Shown here one piece after another: positions 22,328-30,135 of a stretch of DNA of 32,410 bases. The position numbers and the translations under genes were made by a program. The DNA comes from Chloroflexota bacterium. Lineage in GTDB: Bacteria > Chloroflexota > Dehalococcoidia > SHYD01. The stretch covers positions 1 through 32,410 of the forward strand of contig JACPQN010000075.1 in NCBI GenBank assembly GCA_016190485.1. Reading direction: 5' to 3'. Each line of letters opens with the position of its first letter. Position 1 is the stretch's first letter. The notes under the pieces are model-generated. The model saw only the letters and a program-made list of their open reading frames with translations. It ran no database searches and was not told the origin of the DNA.

Positions 22328-22386
22328 CCTCACCCCTTCGACAAGCTCAGGGCGGTGCCTAACCCTCTCCCAGAGGGAGAGGGGAG
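22328..22386. repeat. Nested repeat: REP-like site inside a CCCTCACCC...CCCTCTCCC repeat
   Basis: CCCTCACCC (22328-22336) is followed by a REP-like TTCGACAAGCTC block (22337-22348 and flank), then by TAACCCTCTCCC and the palindrome CCCTCTCCC-aga-GGGAGAGGG (22363-22383). The layout suggests that one repeat was inserted into another. It lies between galU and the Gfo/Idh gene. Confidence 0.65.
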
Positions 22387-22413
22387 TTGCTGGACAATGA
22401 CTGCAAAAAACCC

Positions 22414-23283
22414 CTATCGCCGCCTCAGCAGCGCCGCCAGGGCCTCCCGCACCTGGAGCGCCAGGTCGGGCCGCTGGAGGGCCAGGGCCACGGAGGCCCG
22501 CAGGTAGCCCACCGGGTTGCCGGTGTCGTAGCGGTCGCCGGTGAAAGCCAGGGCGTACACCGGCTCACTCCCCAGCAGCCGCTGGATCGCGTCGGTGATC
22601 TGGAGCTCGCCGTTGGCGCCGGGCGGCGTCTGCTCGATGGCGGCAAAGATACCGGGCGTCAGGACATATCGGCCAACAATGCCCCACTCCGAGGGCGCCT
22701 CCTCCGGTCGGGGCTTCTCCACCAGGCCCCGCACCCGGAAGAGCCGCTCACCCACCGGCTCGGCGTCGATCATCCCGTAGCGAGGGACGTCCTCCCGACG
22801 GACCTGCTCCACCGCCAGCACCGAGGCCTGGTGTTGCTGATAGACCGCCAGGAGCTGCTGGGTCACCGGCGTTGCGGCGAGAATGACGTCGTCGGGGAAG
22901 TAGAGGGCGAAGGGTCGCGCGCCGACGGCATAACGGGCAGCGTAGACCGCGTCGGCGATGCCCCGCTGCTCCTGCTGCCGCACGTAGGCGATCTGGCACC
23001 CCTCCACCACGCGGCGGACGCTGGCCAGGCGCTCGGCCTCGCCCCGGTGCTCCAGGAGCTGCTCCAGCTCCGGCAGGCGGTCGAAGTAGTCCTCGATGGC
23101 GCCTTTGCCCCGTGCCGTCACCACCACGGCGTGGCGGATGCCCGAGGCCACGGCCTCCTCCAGGGCGTACTGGATGATGGGCCGGTCCACCAGGGGCAAC
23201 ATCTCTTTGGGCACCGCCTTGGTGACGGGCAGCAGGCGGGTGCCCCAGCCCGCGGCCAGGATGAGCGCTATGACCTCGCCCAC
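22414..23283 (-). CDS. galU: UTP--glucose-1-phosphate uridylyltransferase
   Basis: A 289-residue nucleotidyltransferase making UDP-glucose from UTP and glucose-1-phosphate in the cytoplasm, for glycan and envelope synthesis. Signature: ALILAAGWGTRLLPVTKAVPKEMLPLVD, starting at residue 6, with Lys26. Further motifs are QQEQRGIADAVYAAR (about 103-117), a PDD metal site (YFPDDVIL), VEKP (about 188) and ELQITDAIQ. Full length for bacterial GalU. The start is a GTG (23281-23283) with AAGGAG six bases upstream. PDD in place of the commoner LPDD context and AAGWGTR for AAGLGTR are mild variations. A related thymidylyltransferase is less likely given the length and the KAVPKEMLP motif. Confidence 0.92.
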   Translation of the reverse strand: MGEVIALILAAGWGTRLLPVTKAVPKEMLPLVDRPIIQYALEEAVASGIRHAVVVTARGKGAIEDYFDRLPELEQLLEHRGEAERLASVRRVVEGCQIAYVRQQEQRGIADAVYAARYAVGARPFALYFPDDVILAATPVTQQLLAVYQQHQASVLAVEQVRREDVPRYGMIDAEPVGERLFRVRGLVEKPRPEEAPSEWGIVGRYVLTPGIFAAIEQTPPGANGELQITDAIQRLLGSEPVYALAFTGDRYDTGNPVGYLRASVALALQRPDLALQVREALAALLRRR

Positions 23284-23318
23284 AGAGGGCTCCTTGTCGA
23301 TTGCCGAGAAGCTCCCAT

Positions 23319-23496
23319 CTAGTGTCCCGAATCGTTAGTTCGTTGAATAATTACTGGCTGAAATGTCATGCTGAACAAAGTGAAGCATCTGGCGGGGTGG
23401 CGGTCCCACCCCAGATTCCCTTCGACCATGCTCAGGGCATGCTTCGCTGCCGCTCAGAATGACATTCTGAAGCGAATCTCTGACTCAGGACACTAG
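23319..23496. mobile_element. CTAG-flanked non-coding element, copy 2 (inverted relative to copy 1)
   Basis: A 178-bp segment starting CTAGTGTCCCGA (23319-23330) and ending TCAGGACACTAG (23485-23496), a 12-bp inverted terminal repeat with one mismatch. Its left subterminal sequence matches the right end of copy 1 and its right end matches the left end of copy 1. The interior shares GTCATGCTGAAC with copy 1 and includes a hairpin (23387-23416). It encodes no protein. The final CTAG contains the TAG stop of the CoA-transferase gene. Confidence 0.7.
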
Positions 23497-24740
23497 ATGG
23501 CGCCGTACTCCGCCAGAAGCGTAAGCCGCTCTTTGGGTAGCCCCAGCTCACCACAGTAGACCTCTTCGTTGTGCTCCCCGACGTGCGGCGCCCGTCGCCG
23601 GACACCCCAGGGACTCACGCCGAACACGTAGGGCGCCCCAGGGTACTGGAAGCTCTGGCCCAGGTCCTCGTGCTCCACCCTTACCGTGTAGCCCCGGTCC
23701 TGGCTATGGGGATCGTGAACGACTTCGTAGGGAGACCGCACCAGGCCCCAGGTAAGGCCAAGAGCCTGAGCGCCCCTGAACACCTCCTCGGCGGTGTGGG
23801 TCAGGCAATAGGCCTCCAGCACCTCACCGATGTGGCCCGCCTCCGCTGCCCGCACGGCGACGTCCCGATACCGAGGGTCGCCCAGGTCCATGGCCATGCC
23901 GTCCCGGCCCAGCCAGGCCACGAGCTGCTCCCAGGTAGCATCGGTTACTCGTAGCCAGCCTACTCCTGCAACGTAGCGGCCGTCGGCGCACTGGATCTGC
24001 GAGGGCGCGGAGGGCGTAACCGTTGCATGGCGGCCGGTCTGGCGGATCACCGGCTTCTGCTCGTACATCGCCGCGACCGCGGCCCCTTCAGTGGTGCAGG
24101 ACAACGCTTCGTGGATAGAGCAGTCAACCCACTGGCCCCTCCCACTGGCCTGCCGGCGCAACACCGCCATCATGGTGCCCAGAAAGGCGTAGTGGCCAGC
24201 GACGTGCCACCCCTGTCCGCCGCCGCCTCTCACCGGCGGAACACTATGGTCGTCATAGCCGCAGGAGGCCATGGGGCCGCCCAGGGCCATGCTCACCAGC
24301 TCGGAGATCTTCAGGTCCTTCCAGGGGCCGTGCTGGCCGAAGGGGGTGAGCGAGGTCATCACCAGTCGGGGATGCTCCTGCGACAGCTCCTCATACCCCA
24401 GCCCCAGGCCCGGGAGGTACCCGGGTGGCCTGGCCTCCAGGAGCACATCGCTCCGCTGGATCAGGGACCGAAAGAGGCGCTGCGCGTCCGAGGCGGCCAG
24501 GTTCAAGGTGATGCCGCGTTTGCTGGTGTTGTCGTACCAGAAGGGGATGCTGCGGTCCGGGTGGGGGACACCGCCGTAAAACGGCCCGATCCGGCGGGCG
24601 GGGTCGCCACCAGGCTGCTCGATCTTGATGACATCGGCGCCCAGGTCGGCGAAGAGCTTGCCGCAGTATTGGAGCTTTTCGTCGGCCAGCTCCACGACTC
24701 GCAGTCCCGTGAGTGGCCCGACGGTCTGTCGAGGATTCAT
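23493..24740 (-). CDS. Class III CoA-transferase (CaiB/BaiF), type A, lacking catalytic Asp
   Basis: A 415-residue family III CoA-transferase subunit. Family features: LTGLRVVELADEKLQYCGKL at the N-terminus, LGADVIKIE (34-42), KRGITLNL (74-81) and GRGQWVDCSIHEA. The catalytic Asp of formyl-CoA transferase (Asp169) aligns with Trp178 (GWHVAGHYAF), so this chain probably cannot form the aspartyl-CoA intermediate alone. It closely resembles the chain at 26013-27287 (shared CGYDD, RQTGRHA, EEVYCGELGL), which also lacks the Asp. It lies 15 bases behind an Asp-containing partner (24756-26003). Known heterodimeric class III enzymes such as BbsEF pair an active with an inactive subunit. The ATG at 24738-24740 has AAGGAG close upstream. 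The acid substrate is unknown. Confidence 0.9.
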   Translation of the reverse strand: MNPRQTVGPLTGLRVVELADEKLQYCGKLFADLGADVIKIEQPGGDPARRIGPFYGGVPHPDRSIPFWYDNTSKRGITLNLAASDAQRLFRSLIQRSDVLLEARPPGYLPGLGLGYEELSQEHPRLVMTSLTPFGQHGPWKDLKISELVSMALGGPMASCGYDDHSVPPVRGGGGQGWHVAGHYAFLGTMMAVLRRQASGRGQWVDCSIHEALSCTTEGAAVAAMYEQKPVIRQTGRHATVTPSAPSQIQCADGRYVAGVGWLRVTDATWEQLVAWLGRDGMAMDLGDPRYRDVAVRAAEAGHIGEVLEAYCLTHTAEEVFRGAQALGLTWGLVRSPYEVVHDPHSQDRGYTVRVEHEDLGQSFQYPGAPYVFGVSPWGVRRRAPHVGEHNEEVYCGELGLPKERLTLLAEYGAI

Positions 24741-24755
24741 TGCTCCTTCTCCGGG

Positions 24756-26003
24756 CTAAATAACGCCGTCCTGGGCCAGCATTCCAATCTCCTCCGGGGT
24801 CAGCCCCAGCACCCGGGAGAGGACTTCGGCGCTATGCTCGCCCAGCAGCGGAGCGCCACGCCGGTAGGTCGCCGGTGCTTCGGGAAGACGGATGGGTACC
24901 GCCTCCACGGGAGACGTGCCCATTTCTGGGTGCTCTACTGTCACAAACATGCCCCGCTCCTTGAGCTGGGGGTCTCGCAGGAAACGGTCTACCCCGTTCT
25001 GCACTACGCCGGCTGCGATGCCGTGGCCCTGCAACAACTCCATCAGGGCATAGTCTTCCTGCGAGCAGGTCCATCCCTCCAGAAAGCGGTCCAGGTCGTC
25101 CTGGTGGGCCACGCGCCCCGAAGGGGTAGCAAAGCGGGGGTCGCGGGTCCACTCCGGCTGGCCCATGGCTTCGCAGAGCGCCTGCCACTCCTGGTCGTTG
25201 AACACGGAGATCGCGATCCAGCGGTCGTCTCCGGCGCAGCGATAGGCCCCGTGGGGCGCCGCCGCCGGATGTTCCAGGCGGTTGCCGTTCCGGGTGCGGG
25301 TATTGCCCGTTACAGTGTACTCCAGCACCTCGGCGCCCAGCAGCGTATTGCCGACCTCGGTCTGGGAGATGTCGACCCACTGGCCCTGGCCGGTCTGCTC
25401 GCGGTAATAGAGCGCCGACACGATGGCTGTCGCCGCGGCATAGCCACCCAGATGATCCATGTACGAGTAGCCCCAGCCCGCGGGAGGAAGGTCGGGGAAG
25501 CCGGACATCCAGGTAAGGCCGGACAACGCCTGAACGATGGGCCCCATGGTCTGGATGTCCCGGTCCCGGCCCCAGTGGCCCATGCCCGCCAGGCTCACGT
25601 AGATGATGGCGGGGTTGAGCGCCCGAAGCTGGTCATAGCCCAACCCCCAGCTCTCCATCACCCGCGAGCTGAAGTTTTCGATCACCACGTCGGACAGGGC
25701 GATGAGGCTGCGGAGGTGGGCCATCCCACGGGGGTCCTTGACGTCGAGGGCCATGCCCAGCTTGTTGCGGTTCTGGTTGTTAAACGTCCCGCTGAGGTTA
25801 GGGCTGTCCACCTGGGACTGGTTTGCCAGGGCGATTCCGTGCTTGCGCCAGGGCCCGTTCATGCGGTACACGTGCGGGGTCTTCGTCTCGATCTTGATGA
25901 CTTCTGCCCCGAAGTCCGCCAGAATACGGGTCGCGTGCGGTCCCGCTACCCACCAGCTAAAGTCTATGATTCGGAGGCCAGAGAAGACCTGCCCACCTGC
26001 CAT
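24756..26003 (-). CDS. Class III CoA-transferase (CaiB/BaiF), type B, with catalytic Asp
   Basis: A 415-residue family III CoA-transferase. SGLRIIDFSWWVAGPHATRI opens the fold, followed by FGAEVIKIE, GTFNNQNRNK (72-81) and GQGQWVDIS. Asp183 in YSYMDHLGGY aligns with the catalytic Asp of formyl-CoA transferase. The chain should therefore move CoA from a donor thioester to a carboxylate through an aspartyl anhydride. The start is the ATG at 26001-26003, because AGGAGG lies five bases before it. A GTG two codons earlier would overlap that site. The stop codon of the preceding gene is part of the same AGGAGG block (TAGGAGG), a tight coupling. It is paralogous to 27402-28640. Confidence 0.92.
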   Translation of the reverse strand: MAGGQVFSGLRIIDFSWWVAGPHATRILADFGAEVIKIETKTPHVYRMNGPWRKHGIALANQSQVDSPNLSGTFNNQNRNKLGMALDVKDPRGMAHLRSLIALSDVVIENFSSRVMESWGLGYDQLRALNPAIIYVSLAGMGHWGRDRDIQTMGPIVQALSGLTWMSGFPDLPPAGWGYSYMDHLGGYAAATAIVSALYYREQTGQGQWVDISQTEVGNTLLGAEVLEYTVTGNTRTRNGNRLEHPAAAPHGAYRCAGDDRWIAISVFNDQEWQALCEAMGQPEWTRDPRFATPSGRVAHQDDLDRFLEGWTCSQEDYALMELLQGHGIAAGVVQNGVDRFLRDPQLKERGMFVTVEHPEMGTSPVEAVPIRLPEAPATYRRGAPLLGEHSAEVLSRVLGLTPEEIGMLAQDGVI

Positions 26004-26012
26004 GGCCACCTC

Positions 26013-27287
26013 CTAGATCACGCCGCACTCCGCCAGGAGCGTCAGTCGCTCCTTGGACAGCCCCAGCTCACCGCAGTAGACCTCTTCGTTATGCTCGCCC
26101 AGGCGCGGCGCCCGGCGGCGGAGCTGCCAGGGGGTCTTCTGAAAGATGTAGGGCCGACCGGGATAGGTCACCGCGCGGCCCAGCTCCTCGTGCTCCAACT
26201 GGGAGAAGAAGGCCCGGTCCTCCGCGAAATGGGGGTCATCCAGGGTCTCCTCCGGCGAGCGGACGATGCCCATGGGCATGAAACACGCCTGCGCGCCGTG
26301 GTAGACCTCCTCCGCCGGCAGGTTGCCGAAGAAGCGGGTGAGCACCTCGTTCACGTGGTGAGACAGGGGGTCCTGGCGGCCCAGGGTGCGGCGACGAAAG
26401 ACCTCCTGGTACTTCTCGTCCATCAGGTCTTCGGCCATCCCCTTGCTGTCCATCCAACGGAGCAGCGCCTGCCACTGCCGCTGGTCGCGCGGCACGCCGC
26501 CGATGAGGTTCACATACCGCCCGTCCTTGCACAGGAACTGCCAGGGCTGGCTGGGGTCCATGGAGGCGTGACGCCCGGTCTGGCGGATGACCACCCGGCC
26601 GCTGTAGACCCAGCTAGGGAAGGCCCCCTCGGTGGTGCAGGAGCAGGCCTCGTGGATGGAGGCGTCGATGTACTGGCCCTGGCCCGTCAGGTCCCGCCAG
26701 TAGAGGGCAACCAGGGCGCCCACGAAGGCGTAGTGGCTGCCGGTCTGGTAGGCCTGGTGGCCCTCGCCCCGGATGGGCGGCGCGCCAGCGATGTCGTCAT
26801 AGCCACAGCTCGCCATCGGGCCCCCCATGGCCAGGCTCACCAGGTCCGAGGTGACGAAGTCCCGGTACGGCCCCGTCTGGCCGAAGGGCGTGAGGGAAGT
26901 CATGATGAGCCCGGGGTTCTCCGCCGATAGCTCCCGGTAGCCCAGGCGCAGGCCCGGCAGGTAGCCGGGCGCCAGCGTCTCCAGAACCATATCGGCGCCG
27001 CGCGCCAGCCGGCGGAACAGGTCCCGACCTTCTGGAGTCTCCAGGTTGAGGGTCACCCCCCGCTTGCTGGTGTTGTAGTGCCAGAAGAAGAGGCTGCGAT
27101 CAGGGTGGGGCGCGTCGTGCACAAAGGGGCCCACGCGGCGGGCCGCGTCGCCCGCTGGCGGCTCGATCTTGATCACGTCTGCGCCCATGTCGGCCAGGAG
27201 CTTGCCGCAGTAGTGGCCCTTTTCGTCGGCCAGCTCAAGCACCCGCAGGCCGACCAGGGGTCCCAGGTTCGCCGTGTCACTCGTCAT
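26013..27287 (-). CDS. Class III CoA-transferase (CaiB/BaiF), type A, lacking catalytic Asp (second copy)
   Basis: A 424-residue family III CoA-transferase subunit, paralogue of 23493-24740. It opens with LVGLRVLELADEKGHYCGKLL, followed by MGADVIKIE, KRGVTLNLE and GQGQYIDASIHEACSCTTEGA. Tyr180 (HQAYQTGSHYAF) occupies the catalytic Asp position, so it is probably the non-catalytic partner. The start ATG at 27285-27287 has GGAG eight bases upstream. An in-frame extension to 27362 runs through a REP-like repeat and is rejected. The stop is 9 bases before the start of the Asp-containing partner. Together with the gene upstream it is part of a duplicated two-gene unit. Confidence 0.9.
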   Translation of the reverse strand: MTSDTANLGPLVGLRVLELADEKGHYCGKLLADMGADVIKIEPPAGDAARRVGPFVHDAPHPDRSLFFWHYNTSKRGVTLNLETPEGRDLFRRLARGADMVLETLAPGYLPGLRLGYRELSAENPGLIMTSLTPFGQTGPYRDFVTSDLVSLAMGGPMASCGYDDIAGAPPIRGEGHQAYQTGSHYAFVGALVALYWRDLTGQGQYIDASIHEACSCTTEGAFPSWVYSGRVVIRQTGRHASMDPSQPWQFLCKDGRYVNLIGGVPRDQRQWQALLRWMDSKGMAEDLMDEKYQEVFRRRTLGRQDPLSHHVNEVLTRFFGNLPAEEVYHGAQACFMPMGIVRSPEETLDDPHFAEDRAFFSQLEHEELGRAVTYPGRPYIFQKTPWQLRRRAPRLGEHNEEVYCGELGLSKERLTLLAECGVI

Positions 27288-27335
27288 GGCGCTCGCTCCA
27301 AGCAGTGTGCGGAAAAGGCAGCTTCCGCTCGTCCT

Positions 27336-27376
27336 GAGCCTGTCGAAGGACGAGCCACTCATGGTTCGACAGGCTC
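27336..27376. repeat. Inverted REP-like repeat GAGCCTGTCGAA ... TTCGACAGGCTC
   Basis: Two perfect 12-bp inverted arms (27336-27347 and 27365-27376) lie in the 114-base gap between two CoA-transferase genes. It is the only sizeable gap in the four-gene cluster and separates the two B-A units. The half-site matches those at 13996, 14024 and 22337. Confidence 0.72.
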
Positions 27377-27401
27377 ACCATGAGCGACTTTTCAAGATCT
27401 C

Positions 27402-28640
27402 CTAGAACACCGCGGCCTCAGCCAGTTCCGCCACCTCGGCGTCGGAGAGCCCCAGGATCTCCCGCAGCACCACATCCGTGTCCTGCCCCAGGAGCGGGGC
27501 CGCCTGTCGCAGAGAGCCGGGGGTCTCCGAGAGGTGGACCGGCAGCCCTTCGAACTTGTGGGGGCCCAGCTCCGGATGGTCCAGCTCCGGGTAGAACTGC
27601 CGGTAGCGTAGCTGGGGGTCATCCTCCACCCGGTCTCTGGCGTTCTGCACCAGGCCAGCCGGTACCTCCAACGCCTGGAGCCGGTGGGTGAGCTCCCGAG
27701 CATCCTGATGGGCCGTCCACTCGCCCACCAGATGGTCCAGCTCCGCCTGATGCTCCACCCGGGCGGTGCGGCTGGCGAAGCGCTCCTCCCGGCACCAGGC
27801 GGGGTTGCCCATGGCCTGGCACAGGGCTGCCCACTGCGTATCCGTAAAGACGGAGATGGCGATCCAACGGTCTTCCCCCGCGCACCGGTAGGTTGAGTGG
27901 GGCGCGGTGGCGGGGTGCGTGCTGTGGTTCCCTGGAGGGTTGCCCGGCCGCCGGTAGGGACGGCCATTGACGGAGTAGTCCAGGATGGCGGGCCCGGTGA
28001 GCACCATGCCGCACTCCACCTGGGAGATATCGATGAACTGCCCCTCCCCAGTACGCTCCCGGTGGTGCAACGCCATGAGAATGGCCGCGGCGCCGTAGTA
28101 GCCCGCGGTGTGGTCCATGTAGGAGTAGCCCCAGCCGGCAGAGGGCACGCCGGGCAGACCCGACATGTAGGTGAGACCGGAGAGGGCCTGGGCCGTGGGG
28201 CCCCAGGTGCTGTACATCTTGTGGCGCCCCGTGTGCCCAAATCCCGACATGGCGACGTAGATAATATCGGGGCGGATCTTGGCCATCTCCTCGTAGCCCA
28301 GCCCCCAGGACTCCATGACGTGGGCGCGAAAGTTCTCGATCACCACATCGGAGACGGAGATAAGGCGCTTGACCAGCTCCAGGCCCATGGGGTGGACCGC
28401 ATTGAGGGTGATGCTCAGCTTGTTGCGGTTGAGGTTATTGAACATCCCACTGGCATTGGGGCTGCCCGAAGCGGACCCGGGAGAGGGATTGCCCATGCGG
28501 ATGGAGTCGATGCGACCTTCGTACTCTACCCGAATCACCTGGGCGCCGAAGTCCGCCAGGATGCGAGTGGCCTGGGGCCCGGCCACAATCCAGGAAAAGT
28601 CTACGACGCGAATGCCGGAAAGCGGTCCCCGGTAGTCCAT
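27402..28640 (-). CDS. Class III CoA-transferase (CaiB/BaiF), type B, with catalytic Asp (second copy)
   Basis: A 412-residue family III CoA-transferase, first gene of the cluster. It opens with LSGIRVVDFSWIVAGPQATRIL, followed by FGAQVIRVE, GMFNNLNRNKL (65-75) and GEGQFIDIS. Asp176 (YSYMDHTAGY) is the predicted catalytic residue. The start ATG at 28638-28640 has AAGGAG five bases upstream. Longer in-frame versions reach into the divergent control region and lack a binding site. It is paralogous to 24756-26003. The acceptor acid is unknown. Candidates known for relatives include succinate, malate, mesaconate and aromatic succinates, but nothing here chooses between them. Confidence 0.92.
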   Translation of the reverse strand: MDYRGPLSGIRVVDFSWIVAGPQATRILADFGAQVIRVEYEGRIDSIRMGNPSPGSASGSPNASGMFNNLNRNKLSITLNAVHPMGLELVKRLISVSDVVIENFRAHVMESWGLGYEEMAKIRPDIIYVAMSGFGHTGRHKMYSTWGPTAQALSGLTYMSGLPGVPSAGWGYSYMDHTAGYYGAAAILMALHHRERTGEGQFIDISQVECGMVLTGPAILDYSVNGRPYRRPGNPPGNHSTHPATAPHSTYRCAGEDRWIAISVFTDTQWAALCQAMGNPAWCREERFASRTARVEHQAELDHLVGEWTAHQDARELTHRLQALEVPAGLVQNARDRVEDDPQLRYRQFYPELDHPELGPHKFEGLPVHLSETPGSLRQAAPLLGQDTDVVLREILGLSDAEVAELAEAAVF

Positions 28641-28912
28641 AGCGTCTCCTTGCTGGCGACACGCCGAATCGCTGCCCATACTACCTCGCGCGCTGCGCGG
28701 CATGCAATCTCGACCGACATGTCTCAAAGACGCGCGAAACCAGCTCATCCTCCGCCGGCCGAGAGTCTCGCCACCGTCGCCCCGCGCCCGCGCTCCCAGT
28801 TGACCTCCGGCACAGTCTGCGGGTAGAGTTGGCGAGAAACGCTCGGAACTATCAACGGCCCTCGCAACCGTGGTGGGACGTCAACCGAGCACATGATCGA
28901 GGAGCACGACCC

Positions 28913-30091
28913 ATGGATTATCTGTTCACGCCCGAGGACGAGGCCTTCCGCAACCAGGTCCGCACCTTCCTGAAGACCGAGCTTCCACCCTGGTGGGACG
29001 AGGTCCAGGACGTGCGGGAAAGGCCGGAGTACTACGAGTTTTCCCAGGCCTTCAAAAAGAAGCTGGCCGCCAACGGCTGGCTGGCCATGGCGTGGCCCAA
29101 GGAGTACGGCGGCCAGGGCGCCACGGTGTTTCAGCAGATGATCTTCTCCGAAGAGTCGGCCTACTTCAAAGCGCCGGGAGGCGGCCTGGGCATCATTACC
29201 GTGGGCCCCGCCATCCTCCTCCATGGCAACGAGGAGCAGAAGAAGAAGTATCTGCCCATGATCACCGGCGCCGAGGCCGACTTCTGCGTGCTGTACACCG
29301 AGCCCGGCGCCGGCTCTGACCTGGCGGCCTTGCAGACCACCGCCCTGCGGGACGGCGACGACTACGTTGTCAACGGCCAGAAGATCTTCAACGGCGGCGC
29401 CGACAAGGCCAACTGGGGCTGGCTGGCCGCCCGCACCGACACCAGCGCGCCCAAGCACCGGGGCATCTCCCTCTTTGTGGTGGACATGAAGACCCCTGGC
29501 CTCACGGTCCGCCCTATGAAGACCATGGGGGGATACGCCAACTCCGCCGAGGTCTTCTTCGACGACATGCGCATCCCCAAAGAGAACCTGGTGGGCGAGG
29601 AGAACCGCGGCTGGTACCAGATGGCTGTGTCTCTGGAGTTCGAGCGCTCCGGCGCCAATCGCGCCGCGGGCGCCAAGCGGATCCTGGAAGAGCTGGTGGA
29701 TTACGCCAAGAGCACCCGCCGCAATGGCCACACCCTGGCCAAGGATCCCTCCGTCCGCTCCAAGCTGGCGCAGACCGCCATCGAGATCGAGGTGGCCCGC
29801 TACATGTCCTACCGGGTGGCCTCCTTGCAGCACCAGGGCAAGCCCTTCGGCAACGAGGCCTCCACCGTCAAGGTCTTCGGGACCGAGCTCTCCCTCCGTA
29901 TCCAGAACGTGGCCATGAACATCCTGGGGCTCTACGGGCAGATTCACAAAGGCTCCCGCCACGCCCAATTGGCCGGCAAGTACACCTTCGAGTACCTGAG
30001 CTCGCTGGCCAACCTCTTCGGCGCGGGCACCTCCGAGATTCAGCGGACCATCATCGCCACCCGGGGGCTGGGTCTGCCGCGGGCCGACTAG
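28913..30091 (+). CDS. Acyl-CoA dehydrogenase
   Basis: A 392-residue FAD-dependent acyl-CoA dehydrogenase that would introduce a 2,3-double bond and pass electrons to ETF. N-terminal helical domain (to about 125), FAD-binding FCVLYTEPGAGSDLAALQT (124-142), middle beta domain and C-terminal helices ending FGAGTSEIQRTIIATRGLGLPR. The position of the medium-chain catalytic Glu (before G-T) is Ala371. Glu244 in LEFERSG is a candidate base, as in isovaleryl-CoA dehydrogenase. The ATG at 28913 has GAGGAG eight bases upstream. An in-frame start at 28829 lacks one. The gene diverges from the CoA-transferase cluster across 272 bases in which I found no convincing promoter. It is followed 44 bases later by a crotonase. 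Confidence 0.93.
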   Translation: MDYLFTPEDEAFRNQVRTFLKTELPPWWDEVQDVRERPEYYEFSQAFKKKLAANGWLAMAWPKEYGGQGATVFQQMIFSEESAYFKAPGGGLGIITVGPAILLHGNEEQKKKYLPMITGAEADFCVLYTEPGAGSDLAALQTTALRDGDDYVVNGQKIFNGGADKANWGWLAARTDTSAPKHRGISLFVVDMKTPGLTVRPMKTMGGYANSAEVFFDDMRIPKENLVGEENRGWYQMAVSLEFERSGANRAAGAKRILEELVDYAKSTRRNGHTLAKDPSVRSKLAQTAIEIEVARYMSYRVASLQHQGKPFGNEASTVKVFGTELSLRIQNVAMNILGLYGQIHKGSRHAQLAGKYTFEYLSSLANLFGAGTSEIQRTIIATRGLGLPRAD

Positions 30092-30135
30092 CCTGCAACC
30101 CAGAGCCACCGTCCAGTCTGGAAGGAGGGGACGCC

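Noticed and set aside
24027-26930. 967-codon open frame on the plus strand across two CoA-transferase genes
   Set aside because: It is antisense to two well-supported genes. Its translation is rich in His, Arg, Gly, Gln and Val without domains, a usual by-product of high-GC coding DNA.
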